A stretch of 64,000 nucleotides of DNA from Victivallis sp. Marseille-Q1083 (GTDB lineage: Bacteria; Verrucomicrobiota; Lentisphaeria; Victivallales; Victivallaceae): positions 62,001 to 126,000 of the forward strand of contig NZ_CAHJXL010000001.1 in the NCBI RefSeq assembly GCF_903645315.1. Direction: 5' to 3'. The notes beneath the pieces were generated by a model. That model worked only from the letters and a program-made list of their open reading frames with translations, was not told where the DNA came from and ran no database searches. Positions 25,937-34,946 of this stretch are shown piece by piece. Each line of letters opens with the position of its first letter. The stretch's first letter is position 1. A program made the translations under genes and the position numbers.

Positions 25937-28237
25937 TTACGGCTCGACAAAGCGGCAATAATCGCCATCGACCCGGCCGCCGCCGTCCAGATTCGGCTGA
26001 ACAAAGATCTGCAGGGTCTTGTCGCTGTCACCCTGGTAATAGATCACCTTCATGCGGTGCAGTCCGGCCTCCAGCAGAATCCGGCCATAAGAGGTCGGCC
26101 AGGCCCAGCGGGAGGCGTCATGATTGACCACCATTTGATCGCCGATATAGAGGACCGAACCGTCGTCGGAATTGACGGTGAACGCATAATTCCCTTTGAC
26201 CGGCGCGTAGAAGAAGCCCTCATAGACAATACCGAACTCATTTTCCGGCAGGCCGGCCAAATTGATATTCGGGCCGTTGCCGACAGTCTGCAGCAGGAAT
26301 TCGCCGTTGCGGTCGACTTCCGCCGCTTCGTTGAATTTGCCGGCATAGACCGTCGCCTGCAGACCGTGCGGTAACTTGTCGGCTTCCACCGCCGACAGAT
26401 CGGCCGGACGCGGCGTCGCTTTCTGCAGCTTCGAAGTGCTCAGGACTCCCCAGCCGGTGTTCGGCAATTTGATCCGGCGGTTGAAGGTCGTATCGGCGGT
26501 AAAGACGATATCCTCACCGGCGTATTTCTGCGCCGTCGCCGATTCGCGGGGATCGCTGCCGTCCAGCGTATAGTACAATTCATACCCTTCCGGGACCTCG
26601 CCGTAATTGACGACGAACCGCTCATCGAACAGAAATTCCTCCGGCATCTCCGGCGCCGCATAACGCGCTGCGGCTTTCTGCGCATCATAATAGCAATAAT
26701 GCTGCATCATCCGCTGCTGGAAATCCGGAAAATTCAACCGTTCCGGCGGCGTCCAGGCCACTTCCGCCAGCGCCGCCAGCCGCGGCAGCAGGGCATACTG
26801 CAGGCGGGGATACTTATAAATATGCTCGCTCCAGAAATTGGCCTGCAAACCGATGATGTGCTTTACCAGTTCCGGCGGCAAACCGAAGGTCGGATCCATC
26901 GCATAGACCCGCTGCATGGTAACCAGGCCGCCGCCGGAGGTCGGCTCTTCCGGCCCCTTTCCCTGCGCATAGTCGAAATAGAGCTGGGTGAAAGGCGCCA
27001 TGATGGCATCATTGCCCTGTTTGGCCGCCTTGATGCCGCCCATGTCCGCCCGCCAGCCGGTCACCGTCGCCTTGTCCGGCAAACCGCTCTCGACCAGGTC
27101 GTCCCAGACGATAATTTTCCGGCCGTGTTCTTCCCCGAACTTAACCATCCGGTCCATGAAATAATGCTTCAGCGCCTTGGTATCACTCAATCCGTTGTCC
27201 GCCATTCGCTTCTGGCATTTCGGACAATTCTGCCAGCGAACGGTCGGACACTCATCGCCGCCGATATGGATGTATTTCGACGGAAACAGCTCCAGTACCT
27301 CCGTCAATACATCGGTCAAAAAAGTGAACGTATCTTCGTTGCCGGCGCAATAGATGTCCTCCGACACGCCCCAGGTCGTCCAGACATGGTAGGGGCCGCC
27401 GGTGCAGCCGAATTCCGGATAAGCGGTCAGCGCCGCCGAAGAGTGTCCCGGCATTTCAATTTCCGGGATGATCTCGATCTGCCGTTCTTTGGCATAGGCG
27501 ACGATGTCGCGGACCTGATCCTGCGTGTAAAAGTGCGGACCGTAGGGATTGCCGTCAATCCAGCCCCATTCCTCGGATTCACCGCGTACGGCGGCGATTT
27601 CCATCAATTTCGGATACTTCTTGATTTCCAGCCGCCAGCCCTGATCGTCGGTCAAATGCCAATGCAGCCAGTTGAGTTTGTAGAACGCCATGAGGTCCAG
27701 CACTTTTTTGACTTCATCGGCAGAGATGAAGTGACGGCAGACATCCAGCATGATGCCGCGGTGCGCCATGTTCGGACGGTCGACAATTTCAGTCTGCGAC
27801 AACTCCAGAGTACCGGTTTCCGGATTCCAGCCTTCGTACCACAACTGCCGGACCGTCTGTGTTCCCCAGAACAGTCCGGCCGGAGTCTGGCCTGTCAATT
27901 TGATGCCGTCCGGCCCGATCGACAATCGATAGGCTTCCGGATTCTCATCAAAATCCTCCAGCGCCAATTCGATCTTCAACTGTCCCTCCGCCGCCTCACC
28001 GACCTTCAAATCGAGCTGGCCGGCCAGCAAATCAGCTATCCTGACCATCTCGTCCGTCGCCTCCGCCGCCAAGCTGACAACCGGCAGCTTCGCTTTCTGC
28101 CAAACGACATTTCCCGCTCCAGCGTGCGCTTCCGCCACCTGCGGAATCACCCGTACCGTCTCCGAAACTTCGGCTTCAACGGAAAACATCCCCAAGGCAG
28201 CAACAACACATATTGTTGATTTCCAACGCCAATTCAT
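25937..28237 (-). CDS. Secreted GH20 beta-N-acetylhexosaminidase with PA14 domain (766 aa)
   Basis: Removes terminal N-acetylglucosamine or N-acetylgalactosamine from host glycans or chitin fragments by substrate-assisted catalysis. A signal peptide (MNWRWKSTICVVAALGMFSVEA) is followed by the GH20 N-terminal domain, the TIM barrel with the catalytic pair Asp328-Glu329 in HIGGDECP, a chitobiase-like C-terminal module (VVNYGEVPEGYELYYTLDGSDP), and a PA14 domain at the C-terminus (GFFYAPVKGNYAFTVNSDDG, HRMKVIYYQG). PA14 domains often bind carbohydrate. ATG 28237 has GGAGG at eight bases; ATG five codons earlier has none. The promoter is visible 60 bases upstream. Confidence 0.94.
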   Translation of the reverse strand: MNWRWKSTICVVAALGMFSVEAEVSETVRVIPQVAEAHAGAGNVVWQKAKLPVVSLAAEATDEMVRIADLLAGQLDLKVGEAAEGQLKIELALEDFDENPEAYRLSIGPDGIKLTGQTPAGLFWGTQTVRQLWYEGWNPETGTLELSQTEIVDRPNMAHRGIMLDVCRHFISADEVKKVLDLMAFYKLNWLHWHLTDDQGWRLEIKKYPKLMEIAAVRGESEEWGWIDGNPYGPHFYTQDQVRDIVAYAKERQIEIIPEIEMPGHSSAALTAYPEFGCTGGPYHVWTTWGVSEDIYCAGNEDTFTFLTDVLTEVLELFPSKYIHIGGDECPTVRWQNCPKCQKRMADNGLSDTKALKHYFMDRMVKFGEEHGRKIIVWDDLVESGLPDKATVTGWRADMGGIKAAKQGNDAIMAPFTQLYFDYAQGKGPEEPTSGGGLVTMQRVYAMDPTFGLPPELVKHIIGLQANFWSEHIYKYPRLQYALLPRLAALAEVAWTPPERLNFPDFQQRMMQHYCYYDAQKAAARYAAPEMPEEFLFDERFVVNYGEVPEGYELYYTLDGSDPRESATAQKYAGEDIVFTADTTFNRRIKLPNTGWGVLSTSKLQKATPRPADLSAVEADKLPHGLQATVYAGKFNEAAEVDRNGEFLLQTVGNGPNINLAGLPENEFGIVYEGFFYAPVKGNYAFTVNSDDGSVLYIGDQMVVNHDASRWAWPTSYGRILLEAGLHRMKVIYYQGDSDKTLQIFVQPNLDGGGRVDGDYCRFVEP

Positions 28238-28295
28238 CCGGTTTACCTCCATGATTAAAGGTGTTTAGTAAATCGATTAACCAATTCATGGGCTA

Positions 28296-28324
28296 AATAT
28301 ATTGAAGGATCTGGAAAAATGCAA
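28296..28324 (-). promoter_or_regulatory. Promoter of the GH20 gene
   Basis: Minus-strand TTGCAT, 17 bases, TATATT, about 60 bases ahead of ATG 28237. Confidence 0.5.
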
Positions 28325-28360
28325 GGCTCTTCCCGATAAATGATGGGAAAAAGATTGAAA

Positions 28361-28390
28361 AATTTTTGGGGCGGCGTTGAAACCGCCCCC
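28361..28390 (-). terminator. Terminator of the yibEF-like/alkaline phosphatase unit
   Basis: Stem GGGGCGG with complement and an 8-base loop (28368-28389), followed on the minus strand by AAAAATTTTTC, 18 bases past the stop at 28407. Confidence 0.6.
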
Positions 28391-28406
28391 GACGGCACAC
28401 CGTCAA

Positions 28407-29561
28407 TCAATCGCCGGTGCGTTTCGGCCGGGCAATTTTCAGCAGCACGCCGCCGGCCAGGGCGGTGAAAGGCGCCACCAGAATCAGCCCGAGACTGCCG
28501 ATCAATGTCTTGACCACTTCGGAAGCGACATACGGATAATTCAGAAAATCCGTCAGTCCGACGCCCTGAGCGGCAAAGGCCATGATCAACGTCAGATAGC
28601 CGCCGGAGTACGCCAGCAGCAACGTCGTCGTCATCGTTCCGACCACCATGCGGCCAATCCGGAAACCGGAACCGATCAAGGCGCGGCGGGAAATATCCGG
28701 CTTGTGCTGCACCACTTCGGTCATGCCGGCGGCGACATCCATTCCCAGGTCCATGACCGCCCCGGAAGAGGCCAGAAAGATCGCGCCGATGTAAATATCG
28801 GTCAGATTCAGGAATTCGTATCCGGAAAAATAGAGCGGCTGGGCATAAGGCATCACCGCGCCGTTGATTTTGAAGAGATGGGTGAAGCCGATCGCCATCA
28901 GGCAACTGGCCAGCACGCCGAGAAACGAGCCGAGAAACGCCGTCACGCCTTTGGCATTCAAGCCGGCGACGATGAAGATGATCGCCGCCGACAGGATGGA
29001 AACCGCCAACATGCAGATCAAAATCGGATTGTACCCTTCCAGGCACAGCGGTACGACAATCTGCCAGATGACCTGGCAGGCGAAAATGAAAGAAATCAGC
29101 GCCTTGAGGCCGGTAAGCCCGCCGAACAGCAACAGGCACAACGCGAACAAGCCGAACAACCACAGCGCATTGCCGATCCGGTAGTGCTCCTGCGCATTCA
29201 CCACCGTCGTCGCCGCCTCGGAGCCGTGCCGGATGGCAACCAGCGCGATATCGCCGACCTCGAAAAACTTGTCGAGATCGGGCTGGCCGCGCAACAGATT
29301 GTGGGCCTGGAATACCTGGCCGCGCCAGGAGCCGTCGAGGATTTCCACTTCGAGCATCTGCTCCCCCACCGCCAGCGGGCCGTGGCGGCCAACCAGGCCG
29401 TCGTCGACTTTCGTCACCCGGCCGCGCACTTTCTCGCCTTCGTCCGGCGCGGCAACCGCCGGTCCCAATTTCAGAAAATTGAGCGCGACGCAGATCAGCA
29501 CAAAAAAGGCGATCATCACCAGATCGCCTTTTTTGCCCCTGAGACAATCAGAAAATTTCAT
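28407..29561 (-). CDS. YibE/F-family multi-pass membrane protein (384 aa)
   Basis: YibE/F proteins are widespread inner-membrane proteins of unknown molecular function. The first 140 residues carry one hydrophobic segment and then a soluble beta-rich domain (GKVRGRVTKVDDG, VEILDGSWRGQVF, the family-typical 'G....N.L' in VFQAHNLLRG). The second part has seven or eight hydrophobic segments, including YFSGYEFLNLTDIYIGAIFLASSGAVMDLGMDVAAGM, the most conserved region of the family. It starts six bases after the alkaline phosphatase stop, so both are one unit, which hints at a phosphate or envelope link (inference). Confidence 0.85.
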   Translation of the reverse strand: MKFSDCLRGKKGDLVMIAFFVLICVALNFLKLGPAVAAPDEGEKVRGRVTKVDDGLVGRHGPLAVGEQMLEVEILDGSWRGQVFQAHNLLRGQPDLDKFFEVGDIALVAIRHGSEAATTVVNAQEHYRIGNALWLFGLFALCLLLFGGLTGLKALISFIFACQVIWQIVVPLCLEGYNPILICMLAVSILSAAIIFIVAGLNAKGVTAFLGSFLGVLASCLMAIGFTHLFKINGAVMPYAQPLYFSGYEFLNLTDIYIGAIFLASSGAVMDLGMDVAAGMTEVVQHKPDISRRALIGSGFRIGRMVVGTMTTTLLLAYSGGYLTLIMAFAAQGVGLTDFLNYPYVASEVVKTLIGSLGLILVAPFTALAGGVLLKIARPKRTGD

Positions 29562-29567
29562 GACCGT

Positions 29568-31040
29568 TCAGTTGATTTTTTCGACCATCGGTTTCAACCG
29601 TTTGGCGATATCGGTGTTGTCGAGCATGCTGGAAAAACTCTCGGCATTTTTGCCGTAAGCCGATGTCGCCACCGGCAATGCGGTATGATCGAAAGAAGTC
29701 CAGCCGACACCGGCCTTGTTGTTCAGCACATGGGTGATACTGCCCGTCAACGGATCATAACCGCCATAAAGCAAATGAGGATCCTGGCCGCTCGGCATGC
29801 TCTGGTCGCCCATCGACCGGTTGAAGGCAGCCTGCATTTTCTGCTCCTCAATGGCGCTGACCATCATCGGATCCTGCTCGTCACCGTCGAACTTCAAACC
29901 GAAATATTCAGTGATCAGCGGTTTGGCCTTGTCGAAGGAGAAATCCGCTTCTTTTTTCTTCGCATTGAAGACATTGAGAAATTCGATAAACGAGATGTTC
30001 TGATGCTGCAGCCGTTCGAGATAGGACGAATAAGCGGTGCCGGCAAATCCCAGCGCCAAGCCGCCGGTTTCATGGTCGCCGGTCACGACGATCAACGTGT
30101 CGTCCGGATGCTGCCGGGCGAACTGGTAGGCTTCATTGACCGCATCGTCAAAGGCGCACAATTCATGGATCACCGCCGCCGCATCGTTGGCATGACAGAC
30201 CCAGTCGATCTTGCCGCCTTCGACCATCAGGAAGAAGCCGTTGTCGTTGTCGAGGAAATCGATGGCCTTCCTGGTGAAATCGGCCAGCGAGATATCTTCC
30301 GGCCTGGTATCGATCGCATAGGGCAGCGCATTGGAGTCGGCCAGCCGCGGCGCCACCGCCAGAACCGGACCGGCCGATTTCGAATTCAACGTCATCAATT
30401 GCGCTTTGTCGCGAATGACGTGATATCCATTCTCTTCGGCAACCTCAAAGACATTGCCGTGGAATTCCTTGGTATTTTTGCCGTTTTCATCCAGGAAACC
30501 GCCGCCGCCGAAGAAATCGAACCCGGAATTGATCAAATCCATCGCGATATTGTAATAATCGCCGCGGCTGGCGTTATGGGCGTAGAAGGCGCCCGGCGTC
30601 GCGTGGTCCAGCGACACGCTGGTGACAATGCCGACCTTGCGGCCGTTCTTGTGCGCCAGTTCGGCCACCGACTCCAGCGGCTTGCCGGCCGGGTCCACCC
30701 CGAGATAACCGAAATTGGTCTTGCTGCCGCAGGCGATCGCCGTGCCGGAAGCGGCGGAATCGGTGATAAAATGGTTCGCCGCGTAGGTCGTCGTCACCCC
30801 CTGCGATTCAAACGCGTTGATCAGCAATCCCTTGTCATTGACCACCTTCTGGTACTGCTCGGTCACCATCCGCTGCGGGATCGACATTCCGTCTCCAATG
30901 AACAGAAAAACATACTTGACCGGCTTGACCGGCTTGACCGCCTCGCCGTTGTCCGCATACGCGCTGGAAGTCCATCCGGCCAACGCCATCGTCGCCGCGA
31001 CGGCCGCCCACATTCCCCGCCGAAAATTCAACATCGTCAT
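29568..31040 (-). CDS. phoA: Periplasmic alkaline phosphatase (490 aa)
   Basis: Hydrolyses phosphomonoesters in the periplasm to free phosphate. A signal peptide (RRGMWAAVAATMALAGWTSSAYA) is followed by Asp50 in IGDGMS (zinc/magnesium site), the phosphorylated Ser95 in ITDSAASGTA, and metal ligands in MVEGGKIDW, VTGDHETGG and SFDHTALPV. The mature N-terminus contains VKPVKPVK, encoded by three copies of a nine-base repeat (30915-30941). ATG 31040 or ATG 31034 could be the start; both follow AAGGA. The symbol reflects the family, not orthology to E. coli PhoA. It lies between a surface-repeat gene (42 bases upstream) and the YibE/F gene. Confidence 0.93.
   Translation of the reverse strand: MTMLNFRRGMWAAVAATMALAGWTSSAYADNGEAVKPVKPVKYVFLFIGDGMSIPQRMVTEQYQKVVNDKGLLINAFESQGVTTTYAANHFITDSAASGTAIACGSKTNFGYLGVDPAGKPLESVAELAHKNGRKVGIVTSVSLDHATPGAFYAHNASRGDYYNIAMDLINSGFDFFGGGGFLDENGKNTKEFHGNVFEVAEENGYHVIRDKAQLMTLNSKSAGPVLAVAPRLADSNALPYAIDTRPEDISLADFTRKAIDFLDNDNGFFLMVEGGKIDWVCHANDAAAVIHELCAFDDAVNEAYQFARQHPDDTLIVVTGDHETGGLALGFAGTAYSSYLERLQHQNISFIEFLNVFNAKKKEADFSFDKAKPLITEYFGLKFDGDEQDPMMVSAIEEQKMQAAFNRSMGDQSMPSGQDPHLLYGGYDPLTGSITHVLNNKAGVGWTSFDHTALPVATSAYGKNAESFSSMLDNTDIAKRLKPMVEKIN
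30915..30941. repeat. Three 9-bp tandem repeats inside phoA
   Basis: CTTGACCGG in three copies (the last ending CTTGACCGC). They encode the VKP repeat just after the signal peptide. Such repeats can vary in copy number by slippage. Confidence 0.8.
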
Positions 31041-31081
31041 TATCCTTACTTTTATGCGTTTATGAAACGATATTTTCCAGG

Positions 31082-31594
31082 TTATTCCGCCGTTTCACCG
31101 GCCGCTGCAATTTCCGGTTGCTTTTCGCCGGCCATATTGAAAAACGGCATGAACGGAAACCAGCCGTTGGTGTTGAAATTCAACAAACCGAACTGATATT
31201 CGGCATTGTCGTTTGAATTGTTGAACAGGCCGATTTGAATGCCGCCCTGGTTGCTGAAGTTGAAAAACGCCAATTGCACGCCCGACATGCTCTTTTCGGC
31301 AAAATTCGCCCAACTGAACTGCATGCCGTCCACCGTCTTCGCCCAGCTCGGCCCGACCAGACACCATTGGAAACCGTCGATGTTGGCAGTCGTGCTGCCG
31401 GTAATGCCGATCTCGGCGCCGTCCACCAGTCCGTTGCCGGAAGAGATCGGCAATCCCAGTTTCAAGCCCTCCACCGTCGAATCCACCGTCGAATCCGGCA
31501 CGCCGAACCAGTAACTGACCTGGAACGATTCCGCCGCAGTCGCCGAGACCGCTCCCAAAGCCGCCAGCAAAGCGGCACAAACCATCTTCTTCAT
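31082..31594 (-). CDS. Secreted surface-repeat-like protein (170 aa)
   Basis: A signal peptide (MKKMVCAALLAALGAVSATA) is followed by repeated short segments: GLKLGLPISSG, GAEIGITGSTTANIDGFQW, GMQFSWANFAEKSMSGVQLAFFNF, GGIQIGLFNNSNDN, YQFGLLNFNTNGW. These resemble the surface repeats of LA_2272-type proteins (a Gly-x-Gln-h-Gly-h-h-N pattern). The protein is probably a beta-structured outer-surface or outer-membrane-associated protein; its function is unknown. ATG 31594 follows AAAGGA at eight bases. A 12-base direct duplication (31470-31493) encodes DSTVDSTV. It is the first gene of the alkaline phosphatase unit. Confidence 0.6.
   Translation of the reverse strand: MKKMVCAALLAALGAVSATAAESFQVSYWFGVPDSTVDSTVEGLKLGLPISSGNGLVDGAEIGITGSTTANIDGFQWCLVGPSWAKTVDGMQFSWANFAEKSMSGVQLAFFNFSNQGGIQIGLFNNSNDNAEYQFGLLNFNTNGWFPFMPFFNMAGEKQPEIAAAGETAE
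31470..31493. repeat. 12-bp tandem duplication in the surface-repeat gene
   Basis: Two adjacent copies of TCCACCGTCGAA, encoding the DSTV repeat near the mature N-terminus. Confidence 0.8.
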
Positions 31595-31716
31595 CTGCAA
31601 AATCCTTTCGCTATTCCGAAATATTATCCATCAATGTAACCCCTGAAACGACTTTTTCAATCCCGTTTCGTCGACAAACCCGGTTGCTTCCGGCCTTTCC
31701 GGCCCGCGCCCACCGG

Positions 31717-32340
31717 TCACCTGGTACCGAAAATCCGGTCGCCGGCGTCTCCCAGCCCCGGCAGAATATAACCGTGTTCGTTGAGCCCGGCATCCAGCGC
31801 CGCCGTATAAATCTCGACCGTGTCGCCGAAGTGGTCCTTCAGCGTTTCCACGCCTTCCGGCGCGGCGAGAATGGTGATCAACTTCAAATTTCCGACATTC
31901 TGCTGTTTCAACGCCGTCACCGCCTTCACCAGCGTATGACCGGTCGCCAGCATCGGGTCGACCAGCAGCACCTGGCATTCGGCAATATCCGGCGGCAGTT
32001 TCCGGTAATACTCCACCGCCTCCAGCGTCGCCGGATCGCGGTAAAGTCCGATGATGCCGGTTTCGGCGTCCGGAATCAGCGCCTGCACCCCCTCCTCCAT
32101 CGCCAACCCTGCCCGTAAAATGGTGACACAGCAGACCCGACCGGCCAACCGCGTCCCGCGGCATTCCGCCAGCGGCGTCTGAACGATGGTCACCTCCGTT
32201 TCCCAATCCGCCGTCGCCGCATAAACCAGCAACCCGGTAATCTCGCGCACCAGGCGGCGGAATTCGGTTTTGGAAGTCGTCGTACTGCGCAAACGCGTCA
32301 ATTTGGCCTGCACCAGCGGATGTTTGACCACCTGAATCAT
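31717..32340 (-). CDS. upp: Uracil phosphoribosyltransferase (207 aa)
   Basis: Makes UMP from uracil and PRPP (pyrimidine salvage, cytoplasm). The phosphoribosyl-binding loop DPMLATGHTLVKAV, the uracil-binding end GYILPGLGDAGDRIFGT and the start MIQVVKHPLVQAKLTRLR are diagnostic, with the family's usual length of about 207 residues. It is a single gene facing away from the second MscS gene, with its own promoter (32376-32404). Confidence 0.97.
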   Translation of the reverse strand: MIQVVKHPLVQAKLTRLRSTTTSKTEFRRLVREITGLLVYAATADWETEVTIVQTPLAECRGTRLAGRVCCVTILRAGLAMEEGVQALIPDAETGIIGLYRDPATLEAVEYYRKLPPDIAECQVLLVDPMLATGHTLVKAVTALKQQNVGNLKLITILAAPEGVETLKDHFGDTVEIYTAALDAGLNEHGYILPGLGDAGDRIFGTR

Positions 32341-32375
32341 AAAGCAATGGCATCCTTTTTCTACTGCTTATTTTT

Positions 32376-32404
32376 AAAATATCCCGACTTTACCGAAAAG
32401 GCAA
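32376..32404 (-). promoter_or_regulatory. Promoter of upp
   Basis: Minus-strand TTGCCT, 17 bases, TATTTT, about 40 bases ahead of the start. Confidence 0.45.
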
Positions 32405-32427
32405 TTGAAAAACTGCTAGAAAACAGT

Positions 32428-32456
32428 TTGATTTTCTCCGTTTCCGATAGCATATT
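32428..32456 (+). promoter_or_regulatory. Candidate promoter of the second MscS gene
   Basis: TTGATT, 17 bases, CATATT on the plus strand, which would give a very short leader (about 20 bases) containing the GGGAGGAGA ribosome binding site. Confidence 0.4.
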
Positions 32457-32480
32457 GTTGACCGGGAGGAGAACATTATC

Positions 32481-33779
32481 GTGGTAAAAAGAGTTATTTT
32501 CATCCTTTTGGGCTGTCTGTTCCTGCTTTTTCCGGAACCGGGAAACGCCGACGAAGCGGCCGGACGCCGTAACGATGTCGTCGAAATCGCCGATGTCCCG
32601 CTGGTGCCGCCGGCGGAACTCAAACAGGATCTTCACCGCGACGCCCGGCAGCTCCACAATTGGTTTCTGCATGAAAAAGAGGCGCTGCTGGTACTGGCCG
32701 TCGGCAGCGCCGTTTCCATCCTGGTCGGCGTCTTGCTGAGCCTGGCCTCGCACTGGCTGATCCGGCGGCAGATCGACCGGCACCGGCGCCTCTCGCTGCG
32801 CTGGCAGCTGTTCGAAGCACTGGCCGGTCCGCTGGTCCTGCTGCTGGTGGTCGTCAGTTGCTTTATTTTTCTGATGCCGCTGCTGGAAGCGCAGAACCAG
32901 CGTTTTTATCCGTTCGATTTGAAAATGTTTTTCGCTTCGCTGGCCCTGATTGTCAGTTGGGGCGTCTTCCACCTCATCGACGTGCTGGACCGCGTCATGC
33001 ATAAGGTGGCGCAGCGCACCGACAACAACCTCGACGACCTCCGGGTCGACATCATGCGGAAAAGCCTGAAAATCGCCATGCTGATTCTGATCATCCTTTT
33101 CATCGGCCAGGGTATTTTCAACATCGACCTGACGACGCTCGCCGCCGGCGCCGGCGTCATCGGCCTCGGCATCGCCTTCGCCGCCAAGGATTCCCTCAGC
33201 AACTTTTTCGGCATCATCGTCATCATCGCCGACGAACCGTTCCGGGTCGGCGACCGGATCATGATCAACCAGATCGACGGCATCGTCGAACAGGTCGGCT
33301 TGCGCAGCAGCCGGATCAGAACCGCCAGCGAAAGCGTCTACGTCATTCCGAACAGCGTCTTCATCTCTTCGCCGATCGAAAACATCAGCCGCCGCGGCGT
33401 CATCCGCTATGTCTTTTCGATCGGTTTGACCTATGACTGCAACCGGGCGGCGATCGAAAAAGCCACCGCTCTGCTGCATCAGATCCTCGACGATTTTCAC
33501 GGGCCGGACGCCGAGGAATACAAGCCGCGCATCTATTTCGGCAACTTCGGCGACTGGGCGTTGAGCATCAAAGTGATCATCTGGTTCAAAACCGCCGATT
33601 TCGTCGTCGAAGAGGCTTACCTGCATGAACTGAACCTGCTGATTCTGGAGAAATTCGCCGAAGCCGGCCTGCCGATGGCCTTCCCGACCAACACGACCTA
33701 TCTGCTCGGATCGCCGCAGCAACCGCTGGCGATTCAAACCGAACCGCCGGCTTCGGCGTCCCGAATGCCGCCGGATTGA
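32481..33779 (+). CDS. Second MscS-family mechanosensitive channel (432 aa)
   Basis: A signal-like N-terminus (VKRVIFILLGCLFLLFPEPGNA), a periplasmic segment and four or so hydrophobic segments precede the pore helix region (LTTLAAGAGVIGLGIAFAAKDSLSNFFGIIVIIADEPFRVGDRI), the most conserved part of MscS proteins. The cytoplasmic domain follows (IDGIVEQVGLRSSRIRTASESVYVIPNSVF). The C-terminal tail (SPQQPLAIQTEPPASASRMPP) is disordered. The start is GTG 32481, directly after the strong site GGGAGGAGA. About 30% of positions look shared with the 22330-23586 protein, so these are distinct paralogues, and having two is common. Confidence 0.92.
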   Translation: MVKRVIFILLGCLFLLFPEPGNADEAAGRRNDVVEIADVPLVPPAELKQDLHRDARQLHNWFLHEKEALLVLAVGSAVSILVGVLLSLASHWLIRRQIDRHRRLSLRWQLFEALAGPLVLLLVVVSCFIFLMPLLEAQNQRFYPFDLKMFFASLALIVSWGVFHLIDVLDRVMHKVAQRTDNNLDDLRVDIMRKSLKIAMLILIILFIGQGIFNIDLTTLAAGAGVIGLGIAFAAKDSLSNFFGIIVIIADEPFRVGDRIMINQIDGIVEQVGLRSSRIRTASESVYVIPNSVFISSPIENISRRGVIRYVFSIGLTYDCNRAAIEKATALLHQILDDFHGPDAEEYKPRIYFGNFGDWALSIKVIIWFKTADFVVEEAYLHELNLLILEKFAEAGLPMAFPTNTTYLLGSPQQPLAIQTEPPASASRMPPD

Positions 33780-33851
33780 TTTTCCGGGGATCGGGCGCTA
33801 TATTAAGCGGATGATCTTCAATCCTACTATATTTTTGAAAGCAGTCGTCTT

Positions 33852-34946
33852 ATGAGCCTGATCTTGGGAATCGAATCGAGTTGCGACGAGACCGCCGCCG
33901 CCGTCGTCCGCGACGGTTATGAAGTATTGTCCAGCAGTGTGGCGTCGCAAATCGCCAGTCACGCCGTCCACGGCGGCGTCGTCCCGGAACTGGCGGCCAG
34001 GGAGCACCTGACCGCCCTGCAGCCGGTGCTGACCGAAGCGTTGACCGCCGCCGGCATCACGATGGCCGAACTCGACGCCGTCGCCGTCACCAACGGCCCC
34101 GGCCTGATGCCGGCTCTGCTGGTCGGGCTGAATTTCGCCAAAGGACTGGCGGCCGGCCACCACAAGCCGCTGATCGGCATCAACCATTTTCTCGCCCACA
34201 TCTACGGCGCCTTTCTGGAGGACGGCGCCGGCCAACTGGAATCCCCGTCCAGTTATCCCTTGCTGGCGCTGGTGGTTTCCGGCGGCCACACCTCGCTGCT
34301 GCTGGTCTCCGCCGACGGTCAAGCCAGACAGATCGGTTCGACCATCGACGACGCCGCCGGCGAAGCGCTCGACAAAGCCGCCAAACTGCTCCGCCTCGGC
34401 TATCCGGGCGGACCGGTGATGCAGCGGACCGCCGAAGGCGGCGACGGCAATCGTTTCCACTTCCCGCGGCCGCTGACCGGCACCGCCGGCAAAGCGGTGC
34501 CGCCCGAACATAAATATAATTTCAGCTTCAGCGGCGTCAAGACCGCTTTGCTCTATCATGTCCAGAAATACGCCGACGCCGACGGCAGCCTTCCGGCCGG
34601 GCTGCTGCAAGATACGGCGGCAAGCTATCAGGAAGCCGTCGTCGACGTGCTGGTCCGCAAAACGCTGGCGGCGGCGCGTGATTTCAAAGTCCGCACCATC
34701 GTCGTCGCCGGCGGCGTCGCCTGCAACGCCGTGCTGCGGGAGCGTTTCAACCAATCGACGCCGAATCATATACAGCTGCGGCTGGCGCAGCGCAAGCACT
34801 GCACCGACAATGCGGCGATGGTCGCCGGTATCGGCCACCACTATTTCAAGCGTCGGCTCTTCTCGGCGCCGGGTATCGATGCATTCGCCCGGCTGCCGGT
34901 CATCACCGAAGTGGTCTTCGTCGATGCCGCCGGAGCCAGACAATGA
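33852..34946 (+). CDS. tsaD: tRNA N6-threonylcarbamoyladenosine transferase TsaD (364 aa)
   Basis: Transfers the threonylcarbamoyl group to A37 of ANN-decoding tRNAs (with TsaB, TsaE and TsaC). The ASKHA fold is seen with the N-terminal LGIESSCDETAAAVV, the metal-binding His112 and His116 in INHFLAHIYG, and the conserved VSGGHTSLLLV and VAGGVACNAVLRERF. The family length is 330-360 residues. The ribosome binding site is weak. The last four bases overlap the gph start (ATGA), so gph is translationally coupled. Confidence 0.97.
   Translation: MSLILGIESSCDETAAAVVRDGYEVLSSSVASQIASHAVHGGVVPELAAREHLTALQPVLTEALTAAGITMAELDAVAVTNGPGLMPALLVGLNFAKGLAAGHHKPLIGINHFLAHIYGAFLEDGAGQLESPSSYPLLALVVSGGHTSLLLVSADGQARQIGSTIDDAAGEALDKAAKLLRLGYPGGPVMQRTAEGGDGNRFHFPRPLTGTAGKAVPPEHKYNFSFSGVKTALLYHVQKYADADGSLPAGLLQDTAASYQEAVVDVLVRKTLAAARDFKVRTIVVAGGVACNAVLRERFNQSTPNHIQLRLAQRKHCTDNAAMVAGIGHHYFKRRLFSAPGIDAFARLPVITEVVFVDAAGARQ

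Noticed and set aside
24837-25958. 373-codon minus-strand frame at the metallophosphatase end and following gap
   Set aside because: No motif. It runs antisense to the metallophosphatase and through terminator-like hairpins.
28377-31196. 939-codon plus-strand frame over the YibE/F and alkaline phosphatase genes
   Set aside because: Antisense to two recognised genes. Composition is typical of shadow frames.
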